Positions 45,701-57,358 are shown, counted from the first letter of the stretch. The stretch is 64,000 bases of DNA from Macrostomum hystrix (GCA_950097015.1 CATNEN010000011.1:3066501-3130500); one strand, 5' to 3'. Notes: generated by a model not told the origin, from the letters alone. Numbers and translations: made by a program.

Positions 45701-48700
45701 TCAGCTTCTTGGAACGACCGGCAGAGCGCATCACGCAGCACTGCGTCAGGAACATCACCTGTGAGTTCACCGCTGAGGGATTCAGGCGAGTCACGAAGTC
45801 GATGGAGCCACCACCAGGTTAGTAAATAAAAAATGCTACCTAAAAAGCAACTGCAAACGCGCAAGATTTTGCACATTGAGGCTTAATCTTCTCGTATATA
45901 TTTATGGATATCATTGAGGTGATTTACCATGCTAACTTTTTTCCCTGTTTCATTATAGCTGTGCCTGAGTCGGTTAAGGTCGAGCCGCTGCATCCAGAGC
46001 TGTGGTCTCTGACTGGGTTGGTCAGCTTCCGCGCAATTTCAGAGTGTACTTGTCGAAATATGCAGCACAATTGCGAATTGAGGCTAGCCAGGGGCGATAA
46101 ACTTGGCGCCATGCTAGTTGAACGGGTCAGGAAATATTTTCAGGTTTTTTTGCCTCTGATTTCTTTGAAGTAAGTTAAAAAATGTTTCGGTTGCAGAAGA
46201 CTTCAGAACCTACTTGTACTTCGCTGCTCAGCTGCTCAATTGTAGTGACTTCACAATTTTCGGTGGTTGCTCGTCAGTCTGACATTTCAGGCTCTGTTAT
46301 TGCGTGTCAAATACTCAACGGCAGTTATTTCAAATACGTTCTGCCGCCAACTAACAGTGAGTCACGGGGGAAGTAGCTACTTGTGATCCCTTAAAGATTG
46401 TTTAAACTTGACTTTTAAACCAAAAACATTCAGTAACTGGGGAAAACGGACTGGCTGTAAGTGACTGGAGTGGCAGATCGGCATCTCGCTTGAGGATCAG
46501 ACTGTCACTCAATGCCGCAACAAATTCACCATTGTCGGCCACGTGCCGTCTGCGTCACGAGTGCCGGGGTGGATCTAGCACTTTACATCTGACTTCAGTA
46601 TGCAAACTGCACGATGCTAATTGGTGCTACTTGTTACTTGCTACGTAGCTACTTGAATCTAAGGACATCTTTCTGCTCTTTTTAGGTCCCTCATCAGAAG
46701 TCGAGTCAATTACTGTCACTGTTTGAGTCCAATCGACTTGTAATCGGAGGCGCTAATGGGGTCTGCGTCCGCAACGTCACCATCTGCGAGTTTTCTAACG
46801 CAGGGATCCCTGGAGTGCAGTCGAAGTCCTTCACTTTACCTTCTGGTATGATCAGGGTGTTACCATAATAATAATAATTACAGGATGGTTGCGGGCAATG
46901 GCACAACATTCGTGACACTAGACCCGCAGCCAGCAAGGAGGCAATTCTACCCATTCCAATTACTCCTGAGCACACACGCACACAGATACCGTACGCAGGC
47001 ACACGCTCGCGCAGGTGTGTACATCTGCCCTGACTGGCAGTGTACACTCTCACAGTGCCTTGGAAGTTGGCCCTCAAGGACGTAAATAGCACGACAATCC
47101 TCCATACCTTTTCTTTACGGCTGCTCCCCAAATGGCCTCGCCGTGGAATCGAGCTCAGGGACCGTGGTAGAGAGGCAAACGCATTAACCGCTTGCTACCG
47201 ACCCCCTAATATATTTAATCTAGGTGTTTTCCATGGTTAAATATAGGGTTCATTACTTGGTTTTGAGTGCTTAAATATCTTGGAATGCGAAGCGCACGAG
47301 TTCCATAGACATTTAAGCAAGAAAACCAAGTATTGAGTAGTACTGTAAAACGATTTTTAATTCCTGAGTCTCGACCATAGACTATGCATTAAAAGCGTGC
47401 ATTAAACGTCCCGCGGTTCCTAATTGGCTAAAAGCATTTAATGCACACTTTATCGTTTATTGCACGGTTTTTAACATTGCAATCGTTTTACAGTAAAATT
47501 TGTTTTATCCTTTTATGGCATAAATTAAATGTTAATCGCAAACAGTTCAAGATGAACATGACCACCTTAACTATGCTCAGCGTACCCGGAGTCGGTGAGA
47601 ATTCAGCCAATCCAGCCCCAGCTGTGGTCGCAGACAGGGCTGGTGTACTTTAGTGCATTGTCTGAAGCGGCCTGTCCCAGTGTGAGGCATCGCTGTGAGC
47701 TACGTACGTCCAGCGGCGAGTCACTCACTGCCAGGCAGGTGAAACTGGTGAGCGCTGATGAGTTGTACAGCTTAGGCTATGTACAACAATATTATAGATT
47801 GCTGTAAAAATGTTACAATTTGTTAATTTTAGATCGTGTCAGAGCCAGCAGGACTGCAGTGTCTGAGCACAGTGGCGTCTGATTTCTTTGTCGACGCTCC
47901 ACCGTCATTAGTAGTTGGCTCAGAGATCAAGTGCCATCTGCTGAACGGCAGCTCAGCTCTGTATCAATTGTCGCATTTGAAAATCGGTGAGCTCTCTGCC
48001 CACTTTCGATGTTTTGTTTTGAACCATACTGTCTCTTAACAGACGTCACAGAACTCAATTCTGAAATGGATCGTCCAGAAAAACTACGAGCCAGCGCCTC
48101 GGAGCGACCACTGATCTGGATTTTATCCGTGACAGTCACTTTGGCTGCCATCGCACTAACCGCTGTGTTAATCCTGCTATTCAAGAGCCTGAGGTGGATT
48201 CAACTTAAAAAGGCCAATGATTCAAAGAGGGAGCCAGTGGGTTTGCTGCCGACAAACCATTTCTATGCCAATGAATCCGCCAATACAGAAACGGTATGTA
48301 AGGAAATCAACACAGCATTTGTTCGTTTTGCAGTTTCAAAGTGCTTTAAAAAATGAATTGCACTGTCTACTGCTCCTCAGTCCTGGAACAAGTGTAGAGA
48401 CCGCAGGATTGAAGGATTTGTTACTTCCTTCCTTGAAGGATTTAGCACATTTTTCAACTGAATCGAGTGGCAAATCAATTGCTCACGCAATATTCGAACT
48501 ATAGAATAGACTAGCAAAAAATGAGTCTGAATGTAATATTTTGTCGTCAGGGGGTAAGTTTCAGAGCGGTTTAATGTGTTTGCGTCACGCACCAAGGTCC
48601 CTGAGCTCGATTCCGTGGCGAGGCCACAATTTCATTTAGGGCGCAGCCGTGGAGAGAAGGCTTGGGTGCTTGTCGTGTAATTTACGTCCGTCCACTGTCA

Positions 48701-48856
48701 GAAAATGATGTCCCAGTGTTAACAGCCGTCTTTTAAATATCATTCTATTATTTTGCGCAAGAACATTAATTACTCTTCATCTTGTGACTTTATGCTGACA
48801 CAAATAAATTTCAGCTCGATGACAAAGTCGACACAACGGGTGTTTATGTTTCGTAG
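42706..48856 (+). CDS. Gene C: CUB-CUB-(L-W-L-W-L) membrane protein
   Basis: Largest complete member, about 880 residues in 15 exons. They are 42706-42757 (signal peptide), 42837-43190 and 43557-43892 (CUB1, CUB2), 44322-44491 + 44564-44720 (L1), 45441-45595 + 45664-45817 (W1), 45959-46125 + 46197-46356 (L2), 46434-46597 + 46686-46845 (W2), 47581-47747 + 47833-47986 (L3), 48043-48293 (TM helix WILSVTVTLAAIALTAVLIL) and 48815-48856 (tail LDDKVDTTGVYVS). All phases close without error. Each module is bounded by phase-1 introns and split once in phase 0. L modules show ELWPLTG, FRA-S, CP-H-CEL and FSV with I-C-LLNG; W modules show W-G-S and C-RL. AATAAA at 48915 follows the stop. Likely an extracellular recognition receptor; no ligand can be inferred. 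Confidence 0.9.
43205..43500 (-). mobile_element. Dispersed tRNA-related SINE family, copy 2
   Basis: In gene C intron 2. It contains cgctgactcctgagcacaca, tgtacatctgcc, gcagtgtacactctca and gtgccttgga in the order seen at 46884-47210. The tRNA-like head lies at the high-coordinate end, so the element is on the - strand. Confidence 0.65.
44930..45360. repeat. 16-bp repeat and 153-bp duplication with tRNA-like segment (gene C intron 5)
   Basis: A stretch starting cccttgggctgacactcgag occurs at 44952 and 45105 (offset 153). Read on the - strand each copy looks like a tRNA-derived SINE head (A-box-like agtggttagagcttcgga; B-box-like gggctcgagtgtc). About ten copies of gctccgtcttgtacaa follow at 45200-45350, with three earlier ones near 45040. 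Confidence 0.8.
46884..47210 (-). mobile_element. Dispersed tRNA-related SINE family, copy 3 (fullest)
   Basis: In gene C intron 11. On the - strand it starts with a tRNA-like head (tcggtagcaagcggttaatg; B-box-like gagctcgattcc) and ends near ttgcccgcaaccatcc. Matches copies at 41675 and 43205, and an inverted partial copy at 48548. Confidence 0.7.
48548..48705 (+). mobile_element. Dispersed tRNA-related SINE family, copy 4 (head only)
   Basis: In gene C's last intron, opposite in orientation to the other copies. It reads agcggtttaatgtgtttgcg and then gagctcgattccgtggcgag, the same head as the 46884-47210 copy, and stops near 48705. Confidence 0.65.
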
Positions 48857-49254
48857 GATAATCTGGCGCATCTTTTGGCTCTGGACAGGAATGAGGCTTG
48901 GAGAAGCCAGTTAGAATAAATATCTGACTTTTCATACTATGAACGCATGGGGTCTGTGACAATTAACAGATTTTTAACGATTTACTGACAATATATGTAA
49001 CCATATCGATACTGTTTTAATTTGTAAATTCAACTACCGCTTATATATTGCACATTTTTATTCCAGAATCATGATTTATTCAAAATTATAACAGCCATAA
49101 ATCATTATTTGCACTAGCCTTCGTAGGATTTTCATTTAAAGGATTTACGTATAAACCAGTAGACTGATTGTTTAAAAAAAACTACTGGAAAAAACTACAT
49201 ATCATATTTTACTTTTATTTTTGTGGATACTGTTGATAACTGACTTGAGTTATG
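48857..49254. other. 3' flank of gene C
   Basis: Contains the AATAAA at 48915-48920, then AT-rich unique sequence up to the next array. Confidence 0.45.
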
Positions 49255-51236
49255 GTGTGAACGACTGGCTTAATTGGGGTGGGGTGTGGACGATTGCTTA
49301 TTTGAGGTGGAGTGAGGACGATTGCTTATTTGAAGTGGAGTGTGGACGATTGCCTCTTTGAGGGTGGAGTGTGGACGATTGCCTCTTTGAGGGTGGAGTG
49401 TGGACGATTGCCTCTTTGAGGGTGGAGTGTGGACGATTACTTATTTGAGGTGGAGTGTGGACGATTGCTTATTTGAAGTGGAGTGTGGACGATTGCTTAT
49501 TTGAAGTGGAGTGAGGACGATTGCTTATTTGAAGTGGAGTGTGGACGATTGCCTCTTTGAGGGTGGAGTGTGGACGATTGCCTCTTTGAGGGTGGAGTGT
49601 GGACGATTACTTATTTGAGGTGGAGTGAGGACGATTGCTTATTTGAAGTGGAGTGTGGACGATTGCTTATTTGAAGTGGAGTGAGGACGATTGCTTATTT
49701 GAAGTGGAGTGTGGACGATTGCCTCTTTGAGAGTGGGGTGTGGACGATTGCCTCTTTGAGGTGGAGTGTGGACGATTGCTTATTTGAAGTGGAGTGTGGA
49801 CGATTGCCTCTTTGAGAGTGGGGTGTGGACGATTGCCTCTTTGAGGGTGGAGTGAGGACGATTGCTTATTTGGGGTGGAGTGTGGACGATTGCCTCTTTG
49901 AGGGTGGAGTGAGGACGATTGCCTCTTTGAGGGTGGAGTGTGGACGATTGCCTCTTTGAGGGTGGAGTGAGGACGATTGCCTCTTTGAGGGTGGAGTGAG
50001 GACGATTGCTTATTTGGGGTGGAGTGTGGACGATTGCCTCTTTGAGGGTGGGGTGTTGACGATTGCCTCTTTGAGGGTGGGGTGTGGACGACTGGCTTAA
50101 TTGGGGTGGAGTGTGGACGATTGCCTCTTTGAGGGTGGGGTGTGGACGATTGCCTCTTTGAGGGTGGGGTGTGGACGACTGGCTTATTTGGGGTGGAGTG
50201 TGGACGATTGCCTCTTTGAGGGTGGGGTGTGGACGATTGCCTCTTTGAGGGTGGGGTGTGGACGATTACCTCTTTGAGGGTGGAGTGAGGACGATTGCTT
50301 ATTTGAAGTGGAGTGTGGACGATTGCCTCTTTGAGGGTGGGGTGTGGACGATTACCTCTTTGAGGGTGGGGTGTGGACGATTGCCTCTTTGAGGGTGGAG
50401 TGAGGACGATTGCCTCTTTGAGGTGGGGTGTGGACGATTACCTCTTTGAGGGTGGAGTGAGGACGATTGCCTCTTTGAGGTGGAGTGTGGACGATTGCCT
50501 CTTTGAGGGTGGGGTGTGGACGATTACCTCTTTGAGGGTGGAGTGAGGACGATTGCTTATTTGAAGTGGAGTGTGGAGGATTACCTCTTTGAGGGTGGAG
50601 TGAGGACGATTGCCTCTTTGAGGTGGAGTGTGGACGATTGCCTCTTTGAGGGTGGAGTGAGGACGATTGCTTATTTGAAGTGGAGTGTGGAGGATTACCT
50701 CTTTGAGGGTGGGGTGTGGACGATTACCTCTTTGAGGGTGGGGTGTGGACGATTACTTATTTGAGAGTGGAGTGTGGACGATTGCCTCTTTGAGGGTGGG
50801 GTGTTGACGATTGCCTCTTTGAGGGTGGGGTGTGGACGACTGGCTTAATTGGGGTGGAGTGTTGACGATTGCCTCTTTGAGGGTGGGGTGTTGACGATTG
50901 CCTCTTTGAGGGTGGGGTGTGGACGACTGGCTTAATTGGGGTGGAGTGTGGACGATTGCCTCTTTGAGGGTGGGGTGTGGACGATTGCCTCTTTGAGGGT
51001 GGGGTGTGGACGACTGGCTTAATTGGGGTGGAGTGTGGACGATTGCCTCTTTGAGGGTGGGGTGTGGACGATTGCCTCTTTGAGGGTGGGGTGTGGACGA
51101 TTGCCTCTTTGAGGGTGGGGTGTGGACGATTGCTTATTTGAGGTGGAGTGTGGACGATTGCTTATTTGGGATGGAGTGTGGACGATTGCCTCTTTGAGGG
51201 TGGGGTGTGGACGATTACTTATTTGGGGTGGAGTGT
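49255..51236. repeat. 28/29-bp minisatellite, about 69 copies
   Basis: The unit alternates between gattgcctctttgagggtgg (29 bp in all) and gattgcttatttgaagtgga (28 bp), both followed by gtgtggac-type sequence. An actggcttaattgggg variant appears at the left edge and in the right half. The mixed unit lengths break any long open frame. Confidence 0.95.
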
Positions 51237-53009
51237 ACAAATGTTCTTTAAGTTTGAGACTGAAATCACATGTTTATAACATTTATATTTCGTTTGCTAT
51301 CTAAAATATTTAACTTCGTCAATTTATTGCTTGTTTCCAGTGTATCCAGGATTTTTTACTACTCGTACATTACTCTAGTTGTTTTTCGTCCATCTATTTG
51401 TACTTTACTCTTGTCTTGCCTTGCTATCGTTTTTGGGCCTACCAAATACAGATACTATGTTTTACTATGTATTTATAGTATCTGTGGGGTCTACAAATGA
51501 AGGCCAATAGATGCATGAATTGCTATTTCTGCCTTGCTAACCTGCACATTACTTTTGAGTCTGATTCTTCAGGACTTGATTCTGTATCAACTATTAAAGG
51601 CATTACCGTTAATTGTTATGGTCAATAAATTATCGTTATTGCTAACGTAACGCTGGTCTGGTTTCAAAATGACGAAAGCGACTCGAATGGCAATTCAGAT
51701 TGAATGGCGTGTAGCGGACTTAATTGATTTTACTGTCTTTATTTATTTATGTTCACTTAAAGATAAGGGATAATCCGGCGAACGCGGCGCGGTCGGTAAC
51801 AATCGCAATGGCAGCTAGAAGTTTAATAAACAATGCGCGTTCACATAATTTGGAAACAGCGAAATGGCGAAATGACTGGTGAGACAGGTGGCAACAGGCG
51901 AAACAACTAGTAAAGAGAATCGAAAGCCAGAGGCTTCTAATAGCAAAAGTTATTAGCATTTGAGTTCACAAGGACCTCCAGCGATGTCCACCAAAACTGA
52001 AGGTCCATGTAAGTAAGCTAAAATGATTTGTGAACTTCAGTTTTAAGTCCGAAAATTCTAATAAAGCATGCATTCGACAGCAGTGGTGATGCGCCGAGCA
52101 TGAGTCTTGATAAGAGACTGTTTTTACAGCTCAATCAGGGAGACATTGTTACAAGAAATGTCGTTCGACATTTCGAAACTTAACTGAAGATGAAAAATGG
52201 AGATACCTAATGGCGCAAGAAAGTAAAGAACTGACAGAAAAACTAGCGTTGTTCATAAAAAGACTTATAAGAAATTAGAGAAATTACACAGCTGCCCTGA
52301 CTAGAGTTATGCATCACTATGGCATGACAGATATAACAGACAGAAGATAATATAATGCAAACGATATATGCTATATTACTGTAACCAAAATATGTTTAAC
52401 AATGCAAATGATGTGACTTTAACTCAATATTTAACTACTTCTTTAATTTTGCGCCATGAAAAACGTTTCGCTAACCGTTTTTTCTTTCACTTCTGCTTTC
52501 ATTTTTACTTCCTTTTTATTCGTTGTTTAGTGCAACTACTCATAGTAGCGATAAAAAATCAGCATCTCTTTTGTGTGCGCACTTAATGATCAGAAAAAAA
52601 TAAAAACATGTTTCTGTACTCATTAGTTTTTTGTAAATTTTATAATTGCTTTACGACAGGGAAGATGCATTTAGAGTACGACACAAGGCAGTAAAACGCA
52701 ATAATGCTTTCTTCTCCGATAGAGCATTATCGTTGATAGTGCATAGTCATCGCCAGCATCATAGAGCTGGCAGATGAATATAATCTTTCCGCCATAGTCT
52801 GGATTGACTACACGACAAACCACAAATTATATAACCATTATATTGTATATATTATATTATATAACCACTAAGCTTTTTTGTTTTCACGGCTGAAAACTAA
52901 ATTTATGTTAAAATCACCATGAATACAATCTCAGGAACTTGGGTGTGAGCTAGACTTGGACTATAATCTGCATTCGTTTATTGGCTGTCGTCTACACGTT
53001 CACAAACAT
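51237..53009. other. Intergenic region left of the LTR element
   Basis: Mostly AT-rich. A + strand frame near 51770-51870 (reading NPANAARSVTIAMAARSLIN) is followed by stops and has no recognised domain. A retrotransposon tail relic is listed separately at 52127-52278. Confidence 0.4.
52127..52278 (+). pseudogene. Non-LTR retrotransposon tail relic
   Basis: Reads RHCYKKCRSTFRNLTEDEKW then RYLMAQESKELTEKL to a TAG at 52276. It aligns with 58520-58673 (LTADDKIVYLMTQESTELTE), which lies directly after an SNPEQRR-type relic, so both look like the last codons of the same non-LTR family. A possible ATG exon at 51984-52008 could be spliced in frame to this, but I think that is coincidence. Confidence 0.5.
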
Positions 53010-53252
53010 TGTAGCGGGTTGCCGAGTTGGCTTCGCAAACGAGTTCGTGTTTATTTGAGTTCGCAAAAAGGGGTGAGGGCTCTGTGCCCGAGACAAAGAG
53101 CCTTATAAAGGCCAGCGCGACTTCTCCATGTCCCCAACCCCACTGAGGATCGCAAACCAATGCGACCGCGCGAGCAGGGGTGACGCATCCGCCCAGACCG
53201 TGGTGTGATGTCTGGGGCCGGCTGTCTGGGGTAGAGTGCACTCTCCGCCACA
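53010..53252 (-). repeat. 3' LTR
   Basis: 243 bp, beginning tgtagcgggtt and ending ccgccaca on the + strand, hence TG...CA termini. It matches 57116-57358 base for base as far as I can see. It contains a TATA-like tttataag on the - strand. Confidence 0.95.
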
Positions 53253-53268
53253 GAGCTCCCCCCAGCGC
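53253..53268 (-). other. Polypurine tract of the LTR element
   Basis: On the - strand gcgctggggggagctc lies directly before the 3' LTR, where plus-strand DNA synthesis would be primed. Pol stops a few bases upstream (53273-53275). Confidence 0.75.
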
Positions 53269-53272
53269 TGGC

Positions 53273-56200
53273 CTACGGTGGCTGCCGGCATCGACGGCTG
53301 GGCTGCTGACGGCAAGCTGGTTGCTTTTGCGGCGGAACGCGTGGGGCCTCTGTGGTGCTGGCTGGCTCGTTGGCGGTCAGAGGAGGGGTGCATTCCGCGG
53401 GGTTCCGTGGAGGACGGCCGCGAGGCCGCAGCGCAGGCAAGGGCACTGGACACGTTGGATCAAGCGTCGCTGGCTTCAGCCGGTCCACGGAGACGTAGTC
53501 ACGCCGGGTGCCAAGATCTAGCAGGAAAACCTTGGCGCCCCGCTCCAGCACCTTGAATGGGCCATCGTACGGCCTCTGGAGCGCCGAACGGTGACCATCG
53601 CGCCTGACGAAAACGTGCGTGCAGGTATCGAGGGCGGGCGGCCAGGAGTGCGGGCGGTGGCCGTGCTGAGAGGTCGGCGGTGGGCGGAACGCCCGAACAG
53701 CGCTACGCAGGCTGGCAAGGAACTCGCCTTGGCTGCATGAGGGCTGACAGGCCTGTAAGCATTCGCCGGGCACCGTCAGCGGCGCACCGTAAACCAGCTC
53801 GGCTGACGAAACTGCGAAGTCCTCCTTAGGAGCCGTTCGAATGCCTAGAAGCACCCACGGGAGCTCAGCGGTCCAGGCTGGCCCGGTTAGCCGCGCCATC
53901 AAGGAAGCCTTGAGCTGTCTGTGGAATCGCTCGACGAGCCCGTTGGCCTGCGGGTGAAACGCTGTCGTGTGATGGAGCTGCATGCCCAGCAGGCGAGACA
54001 CGTTGGTCCAGAGCTCCGAGGTGAATTGGGCTCCGCGGTCTGATGTGATTTCGCGGGGAACGCCGAAACGGGCGATCCAGTGGGCGATGAACGAGGAAGC
54101 GCAGGTGGCTGCCGAGGTGTCAGATAAAGGGATGGCCTCGGGCCATCGGGTGAAGCGGTCGACCACAGTCAGCAGGTGCGTGAACCCCTGCGAGGGTGGC
54201 AGAGGGCCCACGAGGTCGATATGCACATGTTCGAAACGCGCTCCTGGCACCGGGATGCTGTCGGGTGTGGTGGCCACGTGTCGCTGCACCTTGGCTGTCT
54301 GGCAAGCGATGCAGGCGCGCGCCCACTGGCCGACGTCGCGGTTCAGGCCGGGCCAGACGAAGCGATCGGCTACCAAGCGGCGGGTGCTGCGGATTGACGG
54401 GTGTGCCAGGCTGTGGATCGCCTCGAACACTGATCGACGGAAAGCTGGCGGCACCAACGGGCGCGGCCGGCCGGTGGAAGTGTCGCAAAGCAGATCCAAT
54501 CCTGAGCGCATGGCCACGCGCTTCAGCTGAAGCCCGGAATCTTGCGGCATCGGTTCGCCGAGTTTCTGTGCCTGTGCCATGGCTGTGTAGTCGACTCCGG
54601 GCATCACACTTGCGATTGTGCAGCGGGACAGCGCATCGGCCACGGGATTGTCCTTTCCAGCGACGTGCCGGATGTCGGTGGTGTACTCTGACACGTAGGC
54701 GAGGTGCCGCTGCTGTCGGGCGGACCACGGCTCGGACAGTTTGGCCATGGCTGCGGCGAGTGGCTGGTGGTCGGTGAACGCGGTAAAAGGGCGGCCTTCC
54801 AGGAGGAAACGGAAATGGCGGGTGGCCAGGTAGAGCGCCAACAACTCGCGGTCGAAAGCGCTGTACTTCTGCTCTGGGGGCCGCAGTTGCTTACTGAAAA
54901 ATGCAAGCGGCTTCCACAGGCCGCCGACCCGCTGCTCGAGGACGGCTCCGACGGCCGTTTGCGAGGCGTCAACGGTGAGTGCCGTGGGCGCCTCCGGGTC
55001 AGGGTGCACCAGCATGACTGCGTCGGCCAGGGCTCGCTTTGTGTCCTCGAATGCGTCGGTCAACTCCTGCGTCCACTGCAGTAGCTTCTCCTTGCCAGCC
55101 ATTGCGCGATAGATTGGGCGAAGGAGCTGGGCGGCTCGCGGCACGAAACGGTGGTAGAAATTCACCATGCCAGTGAACTCCTGCAGGCCCTTGACTGTCG
55201 TAGGGGGCGCAAATTTGCGTATGGCTTCGACCTTGTCAGGCAATGGCACGGCTCCCTGGCTGCTGATTCTATGGCCCAGGAAGTCGATTTCGCTACGGCC
55301 GAACTGGCATTTGGCCGGGTTGAGCAACAAGCCATTGTCTGCCAGCCGCTGGAATAGGACTCTCAGGTCGGACTGGTGTTGTTCCGGGCTGCTGCTTGCT
55401 ACCAGGAAATCATCGATGTAGGCAAACACGGACGGCAGGTCCTGGCAGATGGAGTCCACGAGCCGCTGGAAAGCCTGGGCCGCGTTCTTTAGCCCGAAGG
55501 GCATTCTGAGGAATTCGAAAAGGCCGAAGGGCGTAATGACGGCCGTCTTGGGAATGTCGGCCTCTGCGACAGGGATCTGGTGGTATCCGCGCACCAGGTC
55601 GACCTTGGAGAAGATGGAGCAACCTGCCAGACGCGCGGAGAAGTCCTGGATGTGCGGTACAGGGTAACGGTCCGGCACCGTTGCGTCGTTAAGGCGCCGG
55701 AAATCGCCGCAAGGCCGCCATCCGCCAGATGACTTCGGCACCATGTGCAACGGAGAAGACCAAGGGCTGCTGGAGCGCCGCACGATTCCGAGCTGTTCGA
55801 GCGTTCGGAACTCTTCCTTGGCTGCTGCCAGTTTGTCGGGTGGCAGGCGGCGGGCGCGGGCGTGCACCGGTGGACCCTGCGTGGGTATGTGGTGCTCGAT
55901 GCCGTGGCGTGGAGTGGCTTTCTTGAAACTCGGCTCGGTGATGCTGGGGAACTCGGCCAGTATCCGGCTGTAGGTGTCGCTGGCCACGGTTGCGGCGATC
56001 TGGGGTGCTGGTCCAGTGCCGGGCAGCAGGTGCACGCTGGCCAGAGAGCTGGCATCAAGGAGGCGGCGGTTAGGCAAATCCACCAGCAATCCGTGATGGC
56101 GTAGGAAGTCTGCGCCGATCAATGGCCGTGCGACCTCAGCCAACAAAAAGGGCCAAGTACAGGTCTTGAGGCCGATGTCCAGCGTGATAGTCCGACTGCC

Positions 56201-56467
56201 GAATGTACGGATGCGCGTGCCGTTGGCGGCGAACAGAGGCGGGCCAGTGGGCTGGTGACGGGTGTCGATGCCGGTGGCTGGAAAGATGCTGACCTCCGCG
56301 CCTGTGTCCACCAGGAAACGTCGGCCTGTGTGCACGTCGGGGATGAGCAGCAGATTGTTGCCGGCCGCCGAGATGGTCAGTGGCGACCGGCCTGCCCGTT
56401 TCCCTGGAAACTGCAGGGCTGCTGGCAACGCCTCGCCTCTGCGCCGAACTTGCGGTGGAAGTGGCAT
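53273..56467 (-). CDS. pol: Pol polyprotein: protease, reverse transcriptase, RNase H, integrase
   Basis: An unbroken frame of 1064 codons in the -1 frame relative to gag. Counting from the ATG at 56467, the aspartic protease active site DTGAEVS is near residue 54 and the reverse transcriptase catalytic YIDD near 350. RNase H follows, with TVDAS and TDHQPLA. Integrase has a zinc-binding H-H-C-C (about 685-722) and the catalytic triad Asp 751, Asp 810, Glu 846 with 35 residues between the last two. No catalytic residue is missing. Translation is expected by -1 slippage from gag at 56398-56404, not from the ATG, so the true N terminus is fused to Gag. Confidence 0.95.
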   Translation of the reverse strand: MPLPPQVRRRGEALPAALQFPGKRAGRSPLTISAAGNNLLLIPDVHTGRRFLVDTGAEVSIFPATGIDTRHQPTGPPLFAANGTRIRTFGSRTITLDIGLKTCTWPFLLAEVARPLIGADFLRHHGLLVDLPNRRLLDASSLASVHLLPGTGPAPQIAATVASDTYSRILAEFPSITEPSFKKATPRHGIEHHIPTQGPPVHARARRLPPDKLAAAKEEFRTLEQLGIVRRSSSPWSSPLHMVPKSSGGWRPCGDFRRLNDATVPDRYPVPHIQDFSARLAGCSIFSKVDLVRGYHQIPVAEADIPKTAVITPFGLFEFLRMPFGLKNAAQAFQRLVDSICQDLPSVFAYIDDFLVASSSPEQHQSDLRVLFQRLADNGLLLNPAKCQFGRSEIDFLGHRISSQGAVPLPDKVEAIRKFAPPTTVKGLQEFTGMVNFYHRFVPRAAQLLRPIYRAMAGKEKLLQWTQELTDAFEDTKRALADAVMLVHPDPEAPTALTVDASQTAVGAVLEQRVGGLWKPLAFFSKQLRPPEQKYSAFDRELLALYLATRHFRFLLEGRPFTAFTDHQPLAAAMAKLSEPWSARQQRHLAYVSEYTTDIRHVAGKDNPVADALSRCTIASVMPGVDYTAMAQAQKLGEPMPQDSGLQLKRVAMRSGLDLLCDTSTGRPRPLVPPAFRRSVFEAIHSLAHPSIRSTRRLVADRFVWPGLNRDVGQWARACIACQTAKVQRHVATTPDSIPVPGARFEHVHIDLVGPLPPSQGFTHLLTVVDRFTRWPEAIPLSDTSAATCASSFIAHWIARFGVPREITSDRGAQFTSELWTNVSRLLGMQLHHTTAFHPQANGLVERFHRQLKASLMARLTGPAWTAELPWVLLGIRTAPKEDFAVSSAELVYGAPLTVPGECLQACQPSCSQGEFLASLRSAVRAFRPPPTSQHGHRPHSWPPALDTCTHVFVRRDGHRSALQRPYDGPFKVLERGAKVFLLDLGTRRDYVSVDRLKPATLDPTCPVPLPALRPRGRPPRNPAECTPPLTANEPASTTEAPRVPPQKQPACRQQPSRRCRQPP
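56360..56404 (-). promoter_or_regulatory. -1 programmed ribosomal frameshift signal
   Basis: On the - strand the heptamer GGGAAAC (56404-56398) is read as G GGA AAC in the gag frame, the canonical X XXY YYZ form. A 6-nt spacer follows, then a predicted 10-bp stem: GCCGGTCGCC pairs with GGCGGCCGGC (one U-G pair) around a 12-nt loop. The gag stop TGA lies in the loop. The -1 frame continues [10 protein letters not shown] into protease. Confidence 0.88.
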
Positions 56468-57084
56468 AGGCCGCTTGCGTCGGTAGACGGGCGCTGCGTT
56501 GGGCGCGGCAGCTTATTTCGACCGTTGCCGAAATGGCGTGCCGCGTGCACCTCCGCCTCGCCAGCCAACTGAGCGGATGCAGCCACCGGCTGGGGCCGGC
56601 TGGCCCAGAGCTGGTCAGCGAGCTGGCCGGCCGCCCGAGGGTCCGAAAAATCCGCAGACACCAGCGCCATCCGGATGTCGTTGGGAAGTTGTTGACGGAA
56701 AAGCTCCTCGAACAACAGGCACGGTTTGTGATCGCCTAGCAGCGCCAGCATCTCGTCCATCAGCTCGGATGGGCGCCGGTCTCCTAGGCCGGAAAGGTTG
56801 AGCAGTCGGCTGGCGCGCTGCTGGCGTGTCAGACTAAAGGTACCGAGCAGGCGGGCCTTCAGTCCTTCATACTTGTCGGACTCCGGAGGACTCTCCAGAA
56901 CGTCCAGCAGGCGTTCAGCGGTCTGCTGATCCAGGGCGGCGACCAGATGGTAATACTTGGTTTCCTCCTGGGTGATGCCGCGCAGGAGAAACTGGGCCTC
57001 CGCCTGGATGAACCAAGCCCGCGGTTGGGCTGCCCAGAATGTGGGCAGTTTCAGTGCTACCGAGTTTTCGGTTGTAGGGGCCAT
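56377..57084 (-). CDS. gag: Gag protein
   Basis: 235 codons starting [17 protein letters not shown], 31 bp inside the primer-binding site. The N-terminal two thirds resembles the capsid-like region of CsRn1/gypsy Gag proteins ([34 protein letters not shown]). The C terminus has [18 protein letters not shown], the C-H-C-C motif used by this group in place of the usual CCHC knuckle. It forms the particle that packages element RNA. The last 90 bp overlap pol in the -1 frame. Confidence 0.92.
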   Translation of the reverse strand: MAPTTENSVALKLPTFWAAQPRAWFIQAEAQFLLRGITQEETKYYHLVAALDQQTAERLLDVLESPPESDKYEGLKARLLGTFSLTRQQRASRLLNLSGLGDRRPSELMDEMLALLGDHKPCLLFEELFRQQLPNDIRMALVSADFSDPRAAGQLADQLWASRPQPVAASAQLAGEAEVHAARHFGNGRNKLPRPTQRPSTDASGLCHFHRKFGAEARRCQQPCSFQGNGQAGRH

Positions 57085-57097
57085 TGGAACGAAATGG

Positions 57098-57115
57098 CTG
57101 CGTCGGGCTCACCAA
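57098..57115 (-). other. Primer-binding site, tRNA-Trp-like
   Basis: On the - strand, tggtgagcccgacgcagc directly follows the 5' LTR. It begins TGG, as required for pairing to a tRNA CCA end. From memory it differs from the usual tRNA-Trp complement at only one position over the first 14 bases. Confidence 0.8.
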
Positions 57116-57358
57116 TGTAGCGGGTTGCCGAGTTGGCTTCGCAAACGAGTTCGTGTTTATTTGAGTTCGCAAAAAGGGGTGAGGGCTCTGTGCCCGAGAC
57201 AAAGAGCCTTATAAAGGCCAGCGCGACTTCTCCATGTCCCCAACCCCACTGAGGATCGCAAACCAATGCGACCGCGCGAGCAGGGGTGACGCATCCGCCC
57301 AGACCGTGGTGTGATGTCTGGGGCCGGCTGTCTGGGGTAGAGTGCACTCTCCGCCACA
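57116..57358 (-). repeat. 5' LTR
   Basis: 243 bp, the transcription start LTR for the - strand element. It matches the other LTR in length and, by eye, at every base. It is followed by acat, the target-site duplicate. Confidence 0.95.

Larger units (their letters stand above)
53010..57358 (-). mobile_element. Complete Ty3/gypsy LTR retrotransposon (CsRn1-like)
   Basis: A 4349-bp element with 243-bp LTRs at both ends that look identical, flanked by a 4-bp target duplication acat (53006-53009 and 57359-57362). It reads on the - strand: LTR, tRNA-Trp-like primer site, gag, pol in the -1 frame, purine-rich tract, LTR. Integrase is last, as in Ty3/gypsy. The Cys-His-Cys-Cys gag motif and the primer type fit the CsRn1 group. 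GC content is far above the surrounding DNA. Both reading frames are unbroken, so it is a recent and possibly active insertion. Confidence 0.95.

Noticed and set aside
51984-52278. A small two-exon gene (25-nt first exon joined in phase to 52130-52278)
   Set aside because: The second part matches the end of a broken non-LTR relic at 58.5 kb, so it is better explained as a retrotransposon tail with a chance donor.
53982-56572. Many + strand open frames of 65-190 codons
   Set aside because: Shadows of the GC-rich pol and gag genes on the - strand.
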